A stretch of DNA of 64,000 bases from Rhodoferax sp. (GTDB taxonomy: Bacteria; Pseudomonadota; Gammaproteobacteria; Burkholderiales; Burkholderiaceae_C). The translations under genes were made by a program, and so were the position numbers. The notes below the pieces were generated by a model, which worked only from the letters and a program-made list of their open reading frames with translations, ran no database searches and was not told the DNA's origin. Below are positions 8,141 to 15,640 of this stretch, in pieces. The stretch spans positions 1 to 64,000 of the forward strand of contig NZ_JANXMU010000019.1 in NCBI RefSeq assembly GCF_025354435.1, read 5' to 3'. Numbering within the stretch: position 1 is the stretch's first letter; each line of letters begins with the position of its first letter.

Positions 8141-8198
8141 TGCTCTTAAATTAAGAGCATTTGGCGTATGCTCTGTATGCGCAAGAAGCCTTTTTGTG
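8141..8198 (+). repeat. AT-rich palindromic interspersed element, copy 3
   Basis: It follows the SDR stop by about 20 bp. TTAAGAGCATTTGGCGTATG and TATGCGCAAGAAGCCTTTTT are imperfect inverted halves with the usual T-rich right end. Confidence 0.6.
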
Positions 8199-8269
8199 TG
8201 TGAAATGCAGGCAAGCCGGCTTGCGGTCAAAATGCCCCACGCACTCCGTCCACTCCCCAAGGAATCTCC

Positions 8270-8974
8270 ATGACCGGTATCGCCAGCCACCCCATCGCCC
8301 AGAAATGGCCCGCCCAGCACCCCGAGCGCCTGCAGCTCTACTCCCTGCCCACGCCCAACGGCGTGAAGGTGTCCATCCTGCTGGAAGAAATTGGCCTGCC
8401 GTATGAGCCGCACCTGGTCAGCTTTGAGACCAACGACCAGCTATCGCCCGCGTTCCTGGCACTGAACCCCAACAACAAGATCCCGGCCATCCTGGACCCG
8501 AACGGCCCCGGCGGCCAGCCACTGGCGCTGTTTGAGTCCGGCGCGATCCTGCTCTATCTGGCGGAAAAAACCGGCCAGTGCATTCCGCAAGACGCGGCGG
8601 GTCGCTACGAGTGCATCCAGTGGGTAATGTTCCAGATGGGCGGCATCGGCCCGATGTTTGGGCAACTGGGCTTCTTCCATAAGTTTGCGGGCAAGGACAT
8701 CGAAGACAAACGCCCGCGTGACCGCTATGTGGCCGAGTCCAAGCGCCTGCTGGGTGTGCTGAACCAGCGTCTGCAGGGGCGGGCTTGGGTGATGGGTGAT
8801 GCCTACAGCATTGCCGACATCGCTATCTTCCCGTGGGTGCGCAACCTGATCGGCTTTTACGGCGCGGGGGATCTGGTGGGTTTTGCGGACTTCCCCGAGG
8901 TGGCGCGGGTGCTGGCGGCCTTTGTGGAGCGGCCTGCGGTAGTCAAGGGGCTGGCGATTCCGGCCCGCGGCTAA
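8270..8974 (+). CDS. Glutathione S-transferase, YghU/Ure2-like
   Basis: A 234-residue GST. The thioredoxin-like domain begins L-Q-L-Y-S-L-P-T-P-N-G-V-K-V-S-I-L-L-E-E at about 20, with N-P-N-N-K-I-P-A-I near 65 and the glutathione-contacting E-S-G-A-I-L-L-Y-L at about 90. The all-helical C-terminal domain contains A-Y-S-I-A-D-I-A-I-F-P-W, the usual N-capping motif. The T-P-N-G-x-K signature is that of the YghU/YfcG (nu-class, disulfide-bond oxidoreductase) group, so disulfide reductase activity is more likely than classical conjugation. It is transcribed toward the udg gene, with stop codons almost meeting (overlap of 4 bp). Confidence 0.9.
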   Translation: MTGIASHPIAQKWPAQHPERLQLYSLPTPNGVKVSILLEEIGLPYEPHLVSFETNDQLSPAFLALNPNNKIPAILDPNGPGGQPLALFESGAILLYLAEKTGQCIPQDAAGRYECIQWVMFQMGGIGPMFGQLGFFHKFAGKDIEDKRPRDRYVAESKRLLGVLNQRLQGRAWVMGDAYSIADIAIFPWVRNLIGFYGAGDLVGFADFPEVARVLAAFVERPAVVKGLAIPARG

Positions 8975-9702
8975 TTTAAAACGCTCAGGGCCAGGCATAG
9001 GTCCGCCCAGGCTTTAGCTTTCTCCGGGCGGTTGCGCAGCAGGGTGGCGGGGTGGTAGCTGACCACCACTGGCACGCCGTGGTAGCGGTGCACGCGGCCG
9101 CGCATCTGGCCCAGCGGAGTGCTGTCTTGCAACAGCAATTGGGCCGCAAACGGGCCCAGCGCCAAGATCACCTTGGGCTGTAGCAGGGCCACGGCACGGC
9201 GCAGGTGCGGTGCGCTGTCGGCAATCGGATCGGCGCTGTCAGTCAAACGCAGTTTTTGCACGCTGGTGATGCAGGCAGAGGGTGCGCCGTCTTTGTGCGC
9301 CGGGGTGATGCCCACCGCGTGCAGCATATTGCCCAGCAACTGGGCTTCGGGCACGCCAAAGGGGCGGGCCGGGTCGTCGGCAATGCCCAGTGTCTCGCCT
9401 AGCACCAGCCAGTCGACCGGGCCACCGGCGGCGGCGTTCAGCCACACGCTGGCCTGGGCAGCGGGCCAGTCTAGCGTGGCGGTGTTTTCAGTATTTTTTA
9501 AGGCTCTGGCGCTTGGTGTGTCTGCACTAGTAGCTATCAATTCGGGAGTTTTTGCCAACACCTGGGCAATGCTTTGCGGGGCGGATTTTTGCGGCGCGGG
9601 CGCAGCCACGACCACCGCTTCAGGCTGCGCTTGAGGCCACCACACGGGGCTGTGCATTTCGGCCAGCATGGCGCGCTGGCGGGTATCCAGGTCCAGGCTC
9701 AT
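8971..9702 (-). CDS. Family-4-like uracil-DNA glycosylase, divergent
   Basis: A 243-residue protein starting at ATG 9702, overlapping the rimI stop by ATGA. The C-terminal half keeps the superfamily core: L-L-Q-P-K-V-I-L-A-L-G-P-F-A-A-Q, then M-R-G-R-V-H-R-Y, then S-Y-H-P-A-T-L-L-R-N with the catalytic-region His. Family 4 enzymes carry four cysteines for a [4Fe-4S] cluster and a G-E-x-P-G motif; here only one cysteine is visible and the motif reads L-G-E-T-L-G, so iron-sulfur binding is not expected. The linker at about residues 55-70 (E-L-I-A-T-S-A-D-T-P-S-A-R-A-L-K) is encoded by an in-frame copy of the interspersed repeat. It ends the tsaB-rimI-udg operon. Confidence 0.8.
   Translation of the reverse strand: MSLDLDTRQRAMLAEMHSPVWWPQAQPEAVVVAAPAPQKSAPQSIAQVLAKTPELIATSADTPSARALKNTENTATLDWPAAQASVWLNAAAGGPVDWLVLGETLGIADDPARPFGVPEAQLLGNMLHAVGITPAHKDGAPSACITSVQKLRLTDSADPIADSAPHLRRAVALLQPKVILALGPFAAQLLLQDSTPLGQMRGRVHRYHGVPVVVSYHPATLLRNRPEKAKAWADLCLALSVLN
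9495..9543 (-). repeat. AT-rich palindromic element inside udg, copy 4
   Basis: Reading on the minus strand, TGATAGCTACTAGTGCAGAC is followed by CAAGCGCCAGAGCCTTAAAA, the usual two halves. It lies within the glycosylase coding sequence, in frame, in the poorly conserved linker before the catalytic domain. It is a local AT-rich patch in GC-rich DNA. Confidence 0.75.
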
Positions 9703-10175
9703 AGGGGCATGCTCATAACGATGGCGTGTTCGCGCTGGCCGGGGCCGTTGGGGTAGTAGTCTTTGCGCATGCCGACGCGGTTGAAGCCGTAGCGGGTGTA
9801 CACGTGCAGCGCCCGGGTGTTGCCCACGCGGGCTTCTAGCCACAGCCACTGGGCTTTTTGGCCGCGCGACCACAGGGCCAGCGCGTCCAGCATCAGGTGC
9901 GACCAGCCCTGGCCCTGGTAGGCGGGGTCGACGGTGATGTTGAGCAGGTGCACCTCGTCCACGCCCTGCATGGCCACAAAGTAGCCCAGCACGGTGTCGT
10001 CGGCCAGCAGAATCTGCGCCTGGTAGCCCGCGGCCAGTGCGTCAAGGAAGTTGGTGCGCGACCAGGGGTGGGCGTAGGCCGCCAGCTCGACCGGCATCAT
10101 CGCATCCAGCCAGTCCGGGGTGAGCGTCTCGAAGCGCACCTCGGACGCATCGGGCGGGGCCAGCAGGGCGCTCAT
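9699..10175 (-). CDS. rimI: Ribosomal-protein-S18-alanine N-acetyltransferase
   Basis: A 158-residue GNAT acetyltransferase that N-terminally acetylates ribosomal protein S18 in E. coli. The acetyl-CoA loop is in N-I-T-V-D-P-A-Y-Q-G-Q-G-W-S at about 85-98, followed by W-L-W-L-E-A-R-V-G-N-T-R-A and Y-T-R-Y-G-F, the standard RimI pattern. It overlaps tsaB upstream and udg downstream by 4 bp each (ATGA), so translational coupling is likely. The tsaB-rimI pairing is common in proteobacteria and supports the specific assignment. Confidence 0.93.
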   Translation of the reverse strand: MSALLAPPDASEVRFETLTPDWLDAMMPVELAAYAHPWSRTNFLDALAAGYQAQILLADDTVLGYFVAMQGVDEVHLLNITVDPAYQGQGWSHLMLDALALWSRGQKAQWLWLEARVGNTRALHVYTRYGFNRVGMRKDYYPNGPGQREHAIVMSMPL

Positions 10176-10873
10176 GGCCGCAGTGCGGCGGCCAGTGCCG
10201 CTTTTTCAGCCATGCGCTCGTCGGTGGTTTTGGCTACTTTGTCGCGGATGTAGCGCGGCAGGGCCTGGTCGGCGGGCACGGCCCCACCGGCGGCCAGCAA
10301 GGCCGGGGCCAGGCGCAGCATGGCTGTGGCGGTGGGCAGGGCGATGACGCGGATGCCGTCAGAGGCCGGAATGCGGTCCAAGTACACGGTGAATGGATTG
10401 CCCGCCTGCGCCCAGCCCGCCTTGTGTTGCAGATGCTCGGGCCGCAGCAGCTGGAAATCGTCGCGCTGCGCCCACTGGCCATTGTGGTAGCTATAAAAGC
10501 CGGTGTAGACCTCGTCCATGCGCGCGTCCAGCAGGGCTTGCACGCTTTGCACGCCGTGTTGGTGGCGGGCCTCTTCAGCCACGGCCATCAAGGTGTCGAT
10601 GGGCAGCACCGGCAGGTTTGCCCCGAACGCCAGACCTTGCGCCACCGAACACGCGGTACGCAGCCCGGTGAAAGAGCCGGGGCCGCTGCCAAAGGCGATG
10701 GCTTCCAGCTGGTCCAGCCGCAGTCCGGCCTGCGCCAGCAGCGCCAGGATCGCCGGAATCAGCGTGCTGGATGCCTGCGCCCCGCCCGGCCCGGCGTGCT
10801 GCCACACCTGCGCGCCATCGGTGGCGGCGATGGACAGGGTGTCGGTGCTGGTGTCGAAGGCAAGAAGATTCAT
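10172..10873 (-). CDS. tsaB: tRNA threonylcarbamoyladenosine biosynthesis protein TsaB
   Basis: A 233-residue ASKHA-fold protein that partners TsaD and TsaE in t6A37 formation on ANN-decoding tRNAs. The N-terminus L-A-F-D-T-S-T-D-T-L and the motif G-S-G-P-G-S-F-T-G-L-R at about 62-72 are diagnostic. It is the first gene of tsaB-rimI-udg. The enzyme supplying the threonylcarbamoyl-AMP substrate, tsaC, lies elsewhere in this window (15641-16642). Confidence 0.95.
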   Translation of the reverse strand: MNLLAFDTSTDTLSIAATDGAQVWQHAGPGGAQASSTLIPAILALLAQAGLRLDQLEAIAFGSGPGSFTGLRTACSVAQGLAFGANLPVLPIDTLMAVAEEARHQHGVQSVQALLDARMDEVYTGFYSYHNGQWAQRDDFQLLRPEHLQHKAGWAQAGNPFTVYLDRIPASDGIRVIALPTATAMLRLAPALLAAGGAVPADQALPRYIRDKVAKTTDERMAEKAALAAALRP

Positions 10874-10891
10874 AGGGGCAATTTACACAAG

Positions 10892-10948
10892 AAAAGAGCA
10901 GTTAGCGCATGATTATCTTGCGCAATCAGCTATTATTTCTATAGCTGA
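10892..10948 (-). repeat. AT-rich palindromic element in a divergent promoter region, copy 5
   Basis: It fills most of the 81 bp between the divergent tsaB and dacB starts. CAGCTATT near the right end and TTAGCGCATG at the left are the two halves. Any promoters for these genes must overlap it or lie within it. Confidence 0.65.
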
Positions 10949-10954
10949 CAACCT

Positions 10955-12406
10955 ATGACACATTCCACACACTCCCCCCGATTTTGGCGCAGCCTGGGCG
11001 CTGTTGCTTTGTGGGCCCTGTCCACCGTAGCCACCGTGGCCTTGGCCCAGCGCCTGCCGCCCGACATTGCCAACGCCCTGGCCCGGGCCAAGGTGCCACA
11101 AGATGCTGTGAGCCTGTATGTGGCGCGGGCCGACGGCCTGGGCCTGCCGCGCCTGAGCCACCGGGCCAGCGCGCTGGTAAACCCGGCCTCGGTCATGAAG
11201 CTGGTCACCACCTTTGCCGCGTTGGACACGCTGGGGGCCGACTACACCTGGAAAACCCGCTTCTACGCCGATGGCCCGCTCAAGGATGGCGTGCTGCTGG
11301 GTAACTTGTACATCCAGGGCGGCGGCGACCCCAAGCTGGTGCTGGAGCGCATTGCCGCCACCTTTGCCGCGCTGCAAACCCGGGGCGTGCAAAAAGTGCG
11401 TGGCGACATCGTGCTGGACCACCATATTTTTGACCCCGTAACCCGCGACCCGGCCGAATTCGACGGCCAGGCGCTCAGCCCCTACAACAGCGCACCCGAC
11501 GGCCTGCTGGTCAACTTCAAGTCGCTGATCTTCACCTTCACCCCTGAACCCGACAGCGGCATCGTCCGCATCCGCAGTGAGCCACCGATTGCCGATGTGC
11601 AGATCGACGCGCAGGTGCCACTCAGCACCAAAAGCTGCAACGACTGGCGCGGCGAGCTACAGGCCGACTTTGCCGACCCGAACCGGGTGCAGTTTGGCGG
11701 CAGTTACCCGGTCAAATGCGGCGAACGCGTCTGGCCCGTGGCCTACACCGACCCCGCCAGTTACGCCCGCCGCGTGCTGCAGGCCATGTACCTGGGCCTG
11801 GGCGGCACGCTGACCGGCGTGATGCGCGACGGCCGCACGCCCAGCGATGCCACCTGGCTGATGGACGCACCCTCGCAGCCGCTGGGCGAGCTGATTGCCG
11901 ATGTCAATAAGTTCAGCAACAACATGATGGCGCAGCAGATGTTTTTGACGCTGGGCCTGCAAGCCAGCCGCCCTGGCACATTTGCCGCCTCCCGCGCCGC
12001 CGTGGCCGCTTGGTGGCCCCAGGCCATTGGCCGCGACGTGCCCGTGCCCACGCTGGAAAACGGCTCTGGCCTGAGCCGCGACGAGCGTACCAGTGCCCGC
12101 GCCCTGGGCCAGTTGCTGCGCAGCGCCGCCGCCCACCCCCAAGCCGCAGTGTTTGCCAACTCGTTGTCCATCGCCGGGGTGGACGGCACCGGCCAGCGTA
12201 TGCGCGAACGTGGCCTGGCGCCCGAATCCATGGGCAATGCCCAGCTCAAAACCGGCACGCTGCGCGATGTGGCCTCGGTGGCGGGCTATGCCACCGGGCG
12301 CAGCGGCCAGCGTTACGTGGTGGTGGGCATCGTCAACCACCCACTGGCACCGGCCGCCCGCCCGGCGCTGGATGCGCTGGTGGAATGGGCGGTAAAGGAG
12401 CAGTAA
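10955..12406 (+). CDS. dacB: D-alanyl-D-alanine carboxypeptidase/endopeptidase (PBP4 family)
   Basis: A 483-residue class C low-molecular-weight penicillin-binding protein acting on peptidoglycan in the periplasm. A signal peptide covers residues 1-31 (ending T-V-A-L-A-Q). The three active-site motifs are present: S-V-M-K at 79-82 after L-V-N-P-A, S-N-N in V-N-K-F-S-N-N-M-M-A-Q near 325, and K-T-G in Q-L-K-T-G-T-L near 430. The large insertion between the first two motifs is typical of PBP4/DacB. It is divergent from tsaB. Hairpins lie downstream (about 12466-12502) before the next gene. Confidence 0.94.
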   Translation: MTHSTHSPRFWRSLGAVALWALSTVATVALAQRLPPDIANALARAKVPQDAVSLYVARADGLGLPRLSHRASALVNPASVMKLVTTFAALDTLGADYTWKTRFYADGPLKDGVLLGNLYIQGGGDPKLVLERIAATFAALQTRGVQKVRGDIVLDHHIFDPVTRDPAEFDGQALSPYNSAPDGLLVNFKSLIFTFTPEPDSGIVRIRSEPPIADVQIDAQVPLSTKSCNDWRGELQADFADPNRVQFGGSYPVKCGERVWPVAYTDPASYARRVLQAMYLGLGGTLTGVMRDGRTPSDATWLMDAPSQPLGELIADVNKFSNNMMAQQMFLTLGLQASRPGTFAASRAAVAAWWPQAIGRDVPVPTLENGSGLSRDERTSARALGQLLRSAAAHPQAAVFANSLSIAGVDGTGQRMRERGLAPESMGNAQLKTGTLRDVASVAGYATGRSGQRYVVVGIVNHPLAPAARPALDALVEWAVKEQ

Positions 12407-12465
12407 ACCTAACTTTTAGCGGAGCCACCTAGTAGTTACCCTTTGTGAATTTTGGATGCTCCCGC

Positions 12466-12502
12466 GTAACATTTGGGTTACAAACGAACGACCGTTCTTT
12501 TT
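12466..12502 (+). terminator. Candidate hairpins before the SGNH gene
   Basis: GTAAC at about 12466 pairs with GTTAC at about 12477, and GAACG pairs with CGTTC at 12486-12497 immediately before a T-run. The second stem is short (5 bp, 2-nt loop), so termination is weakly supported. The site sits just upstream of the AGGAG ribosome-binding site of the next gene and may instead be an operator. Confidence 0.35.
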
Positions 12503-12519
12503 TATTACAGGAGTGAGCG

Positions 12520-13713
12520 ATGTATTGGATTCCCACAAAAATGTCCCTGCTGGTGGCTTCGGTGTCAGCCACGTTGGTCTTGTCGGCCTGCGGTGGCGGC
12601 GGTAGCGACACCACGCCCAAAGTGACGTACACCTCAATGGTGTCGTTCGGCGACAGCCTGAGCGATGTGGGCACCTACAAGGTGGGCACCATTGCCGCTG
12701 TGGGTGGCGGCCGGTTTACCGTCAACGGCACCACCACCGGCCCGGTCAACTGGACCGAGCTGCTGGCGGGTCAGGTGAGTTTGCCTGCGCCTTGCCCGGC
12801 ACAAACGGGTCTGTTGTCCAACATCCCCCAGATTCCCCTGGTGGCCGTATCGCCTAACGCCAACTGCACCAACTACGCCCAAGGCAGCTCGCGCGTGACC
12901 TCACCGGTAGGCCCCAATAGCTACGCCTTGCAAGTCGCCGCCGGCCAAACCAATATCGGGCTGATGGCGGTTCCGCTGGTGACCCAGTTCTCCACCCATT
13001 TGGCCGCGCACGGCAACTACACCGGCACCGAGCTGGTCACAGTGATGGCCGGTGCCAATGATGTGTTCATGCATATCAATGCCGTGTCGTCTGCTGCTGC
13101 GGGCGGGGCGGGAGCCGTTGGTGCCGCCAGGCTGGCGGGCTGGACGACTGCCGAACAAAACGCGGTCGCCGCTGGTGGAGCCGCAGCCGTGAACGCTGCA
13201 GCCACCGCCGCCGTGACCCACGCGGCCCAGGACGCATTGGAGCTGGCAGGCTACATCCAGGCATCGGTGATCGGCAAAGGCGCCAAACATGTGGTGGTGG
13301 TTAACGTTCCGAGCATCGAGAACACGCCTTTCGGCCAAGGCTCTGGCGCCCAGGCCCTGCTTAACCGCATGGTCACCACGTTCAACAGCACCCTGAAAAC
13401 CGCGCTGTCGGGCACCTCGGGTCTGTTGCTGGTGGATGCCTACACCCAGAGTGTAGACCAGTACAACAACCCGGCACAGTACGGCATTACCAATGTCACC
13501 GTGCCCGCTTGCAGTACCGTCGCCGCCAGTGCCACCAACCCGGCGGGCAACATTCTGGGGGGCTCGTCGCTGGCCTGCACCGTCAACAACACCCTCAGCG
13601 GTGTGGATGTCAGCACCTATTTCTACGCCGATACCGTGCACCCCACACCGGCAGGCTACAAGCTGCTAGACCGCTACGTCGCCGAGCAAATGGCCAAAGT
13701 TGGCTGGCTCTAA
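12520..13713 (+). CDS. SGNH/GDSL-family lipoprotein esterase
   Basis: A 397-residue protein with a lipoprotein signal (L-S-A-C-G, acylated Cys24) followed by a Gly/Ser linker, so it is outer- or inner-membrane anchored. The catalytic blocks are present: F-G-D-S-L-S-D with nucleophile Ser46, A-G-A-N-D-V-F (block III), and D-T-V-H-P-T-P-A-G (block V with catalytic Asp/His). An Ala-rich, low-complexity insert lies between the last two blocks. It is an active-looking secreted esterase/lipase of unknown substrate. A good AGGAG precedes ATG 12520. ompW follows after 30 bp and may be co-transcribed. A degenerate paralogue lies at 14579-15565. Confidence 0.88.
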   Translation: MYWIPTKMSLLVASVSATLVLSACGGGGSDTTPKVTYTSMVSFGDSLSDVGTYKVGTIAAVGGGRFTVNGTTTGPVNWTELLAGQVSLPAPCPAQTGLLSNIPQIPLVAVSPNANCTNYAQGSSRVTSPVGPNSYALQVAAGQTNIGLMAVPLVTQFSTHLAAHGNYTGTELVTVMAGANDVFMHINAVSSAAAGGAGAVGAARLAGWTTAEQNAVAAGGAAAVNAAATAAVTHAAQDALELAGYIQASVIGKGAKHVVVVNVPSIENTPFGQGSGAQALLNRMVTTFNSTLKTALSGTSGLLLVDAYTQSVDQYNNPAQYGITNVTVPACSTVAASATNPAGNILGGSSLACTVNNTLSGVDVSTYFYADTVHPTPAGYKLLDRYVAEQMAKVGWL

Positions 13714-13743
13714 TTAGTGGTTTAAGCCCTTTAAGGACACACG

Positions 13744-14412
13744 ATGAAACTCAACACCATTGGCATGGCCTGTGTATTTTTGCTGGCCGCAGGTACCGCA
13801 CAAGCGCAAACCGCAGGCACCTGGATGCTGCGCGGCGGCGTGATGAACATCACGCCCAAGGTCGATAGCGGCAACCTCACGACCTCCAGCCTACCGGGCA
13901 CGCAGATCGACTCCGACGGCGACACCCGGCTGGCGGGCGGCATCACTTACATGTTGACCAACAACTGGTCTCTGGATGTTCCTTTGGCCTTGCCGTTCAA
14001 GCACAACCTGACCGGGGCCGGCGCCATCCAGGGGGTCGGCAAAATTGGCGAAACCAAGTCGCTGCCCATGTCGCTGTTTGGCCAGTACCGTTTTGGCGAA
14101 GCCAATGCCCAGTTTCGCCCTTACCTGGGCGCGGGCCTGACCTATGCCAAGTTCTACAAAGAGCGCGGCACCGCCACCTTGACGGCCATCGCCGGCGGCA
14201 CCTCCAGCGACCCAACCACGCTGAAGCTGGATTCCAAGCTGGCCATGTCCATCCAGGCGGGCGCGACAGTGGCCCTGAACGACCGTTGGTTCGTCGAAGG
14301 CACCGTGGTCAAGACCTTCCTCAAAACCCGAGGCACACTCTCCACCGGCCAGACCATCGACGTCACGCTCAACCCCCTGACCTTGGCAGTAAGTGTGGGC
14401 TACCGCTTCTAA
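13744..14412 (+). CDS. ompW: OmpW-family outer membrane protein
   Basis: A 222-residue protein with a signal peptide ending A-Q-A-Q, then an 8-stranded barrel of the OmpW family. Typical segments are W-M-L-R-G-G-V near the mature N-terminus, R-P-Y-L-G-A-G-L-T-Y in the middle and a C-terminal V-S-V-G-Y-R-F with terminal Phe, the Bam recognition signal. OmpW proteins form narrow hydrophobic channels linked to uptake of small hydrophobic compounds and stress. A strong intrinsic terminator follows directly. Confidence 0.9.
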   Translation: MKLNTIGMACVFLLAAGTAQAQTAGTWMLRGGVMNITPKVDSGNLTTSSLPGTQIDSDGDTRLAGGITYMLTNNWSLDVPLALPFKHNLTGAGAIQGVGKIGETKSLPMSLFGQYRFGEANAQFRPYLGAGLTYAKFYKERGTATLTAIAGGTSSDPTTLKLDSKLAMSIQAGATVALNDRWFVEGTVVKTFLKTRGTLSTGQTIDVTLNPLTLAVSVGYRF

Positions 14413-14430
14413 GCCACCTACGCGCCCAAC

Positions 14431-14459
14431 AAAAAACCGACCCAAGGGTCGGTTTTTTT
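14431..14459 (+). terminator. Rho-independent terminator of ompW
   Basis: AAAAAACCGACCC is followed by AA and GGGTCGGTTTTTT. The GC stem with A/T tracts on both sides can act in both directions and could also serve the minus-strand SGNH gene that ends at 14579. Confidence 0.9.
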
Positions 14460-14460
14460 A

Positions 14461-14522
14461 TTCCAGAGATACCGTGGAGCTGGCTTTGCCAGGCCACTGG
14501 TATCGCCCCCTGCAGGGGGGCG
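14461..14522 (-). repeat. GC-rich interspersed repeat family 2, copy A
   Basis: Read on the minus strand it contains C-rich/G-rich hairpin CCCCCTGCAGGGGG, then GGCAAAGCC and ACGGTATCTCTGGAA. The last parts match the copies after purB and yaeQ. It directly follows the ompW terminator. The outer GGCTGC end seen in the other copies is missing, so this copy is partial. Confidence 0.75.
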
Positions 14523-14578
14523 GAAACATGCGTTCTCGGTCCTTTGGTCCGCTTCCGGGGCAGTGTGTAGCCCCTATT

Positions 14579-15565
14579 TCACCAGCGCAAATGCACCCGG
14601 CTGTAGGCATACAAACCAAACAGGCGCTGTGCAATCGGGGTGAAGTACAGATTGTCGGCAAACAGGTACTGGTCGTAGGTCACGCCGGCCGAATTGGCAG
14701 TGATGACCGGGTTGATGGTGCTGGGGGTGCAGCGCGAGGAGTTGACCTGCCCCGTGCCGGTGCCGATGCCCGCGCCGCTATCGACCGAGCTGCATGCCAG
14801 GCCGGTGACATTGGCAACACCGTAGTTGGCGTGGTCAGTGCCAGACACCAGGTTGAAATAGTAGGCAGCGTCAAGATAGAGCACGTTGGCACCCAGATCG
14901 ACGATAGACACCAGCATGGCATCGTTGAGCTTGCCGGTGGCGCTTTGCAGCAGGCCAGACTGGTTCAGCGACGCAGCCCAGGGGCTGACACCCATGTTGT
15001 ACGGGCCCACCACCACCACGTGCTTGCCACCGGCGGCGACCAGACGGCGTACCTGCGCGCCCAGGTCTTTGCCGTACTGTGTGGCGTTGGCCAGCATCGT
15101 GTCCGAAGTTTCGGTGCCTGCCGTGACGGCATTCATCTCCACCACCAGGTCGCTGATACCTGCATTAATGGTCACGATATCGTTGTCGCCCAGCACCACA
15201 CCGCTGGCCAGAAACGCGTCGATCTGCTGCGTCACGGTCTTGGTGGTGGTGCTACCGGCTGCGTCGGTCGTGTTGCTGATGCGGGCGTTGCCCTGCGCGT
15301 ACACATAGCCGCCACTGGCTACCGGGGTCGCGGTGATGCCGTAGCTGCTGGCAAACTGCCCCAGCCAGGTGGTGATGACACCGCTGGCGGTGTCGTTGAC
15401 CGTGTAGCTGGCACCGGGTGTGACCACGCTGAAGGCATCGCCAAACGCAATGATGCGGGTTGGTGTCAGGGCTGACTCGGTGGTGCTGGAACCACAGGCG
15501 GCCAGCAAGACGGCCGAGGCGCAGGCTAGCCCTAAAACGGCGCGGCGCAAGCTAAAAACGGTCAT
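14579..15565 (-). CDS. Catalytically degenerate SGNH/GDSL-like lipoprotein
   Basis: A 328-residue protein starting at ATG 15565 with GGAG upstream. A lipoprotein signal ends L-L-A-A-C-G (Cys24). It parallels the SGNH protein at 12520-13713 block for block, but each catalytic position is changed: F-G-D-A-F-S has Ala44 where the nucleophile Ser should be, block III reads N-A-G-I-S-D rather than G-A-N-D, and block V reads A-D-N-L-Y-F-T-P where D-x-V-H-P is expected. It is therefore unlikely to be an esterase of the usual type. A binding role, or interaction with the active paralogue, is possible. It converges on ompW. Confidence 0.82.
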   Translation of the reverse strand: MTVFSLRRAVLGLACASAVLLAACGSSTTESALTPTRIIAFGDAFSVVTPGASYTVNDTASGVITTWLGQFASSYGITATPVASGGYVYAQGNARISNTTDAAGSTTTKTVTQQIDAFLASGVVLGDNDIVTINAGISDLVVEMNAVTAGTETSDTMLANATQYGKDLGAQVRRLVAAGGKHVVVVGPYNMGVSPWAASLNQSGLLQSATGKLNDAMLVSIVDLGANVLYLDAAYYFNLVSGTDHANYGVANVTGLACSSVDSGAGIGTGTGQVNSSRCTPSTINPVITANSAGVTYDQYLFADNLYFTPIAQRLFGLYAYSRVHLRW

Positions 15566-15640
15566 AGGTAACTCCAAAATACGATGGGTGAGTTTAACGA
15601 GGCAATAAAGCCGTGCGGGGTAAAGAAGCGTAAGACCTCT

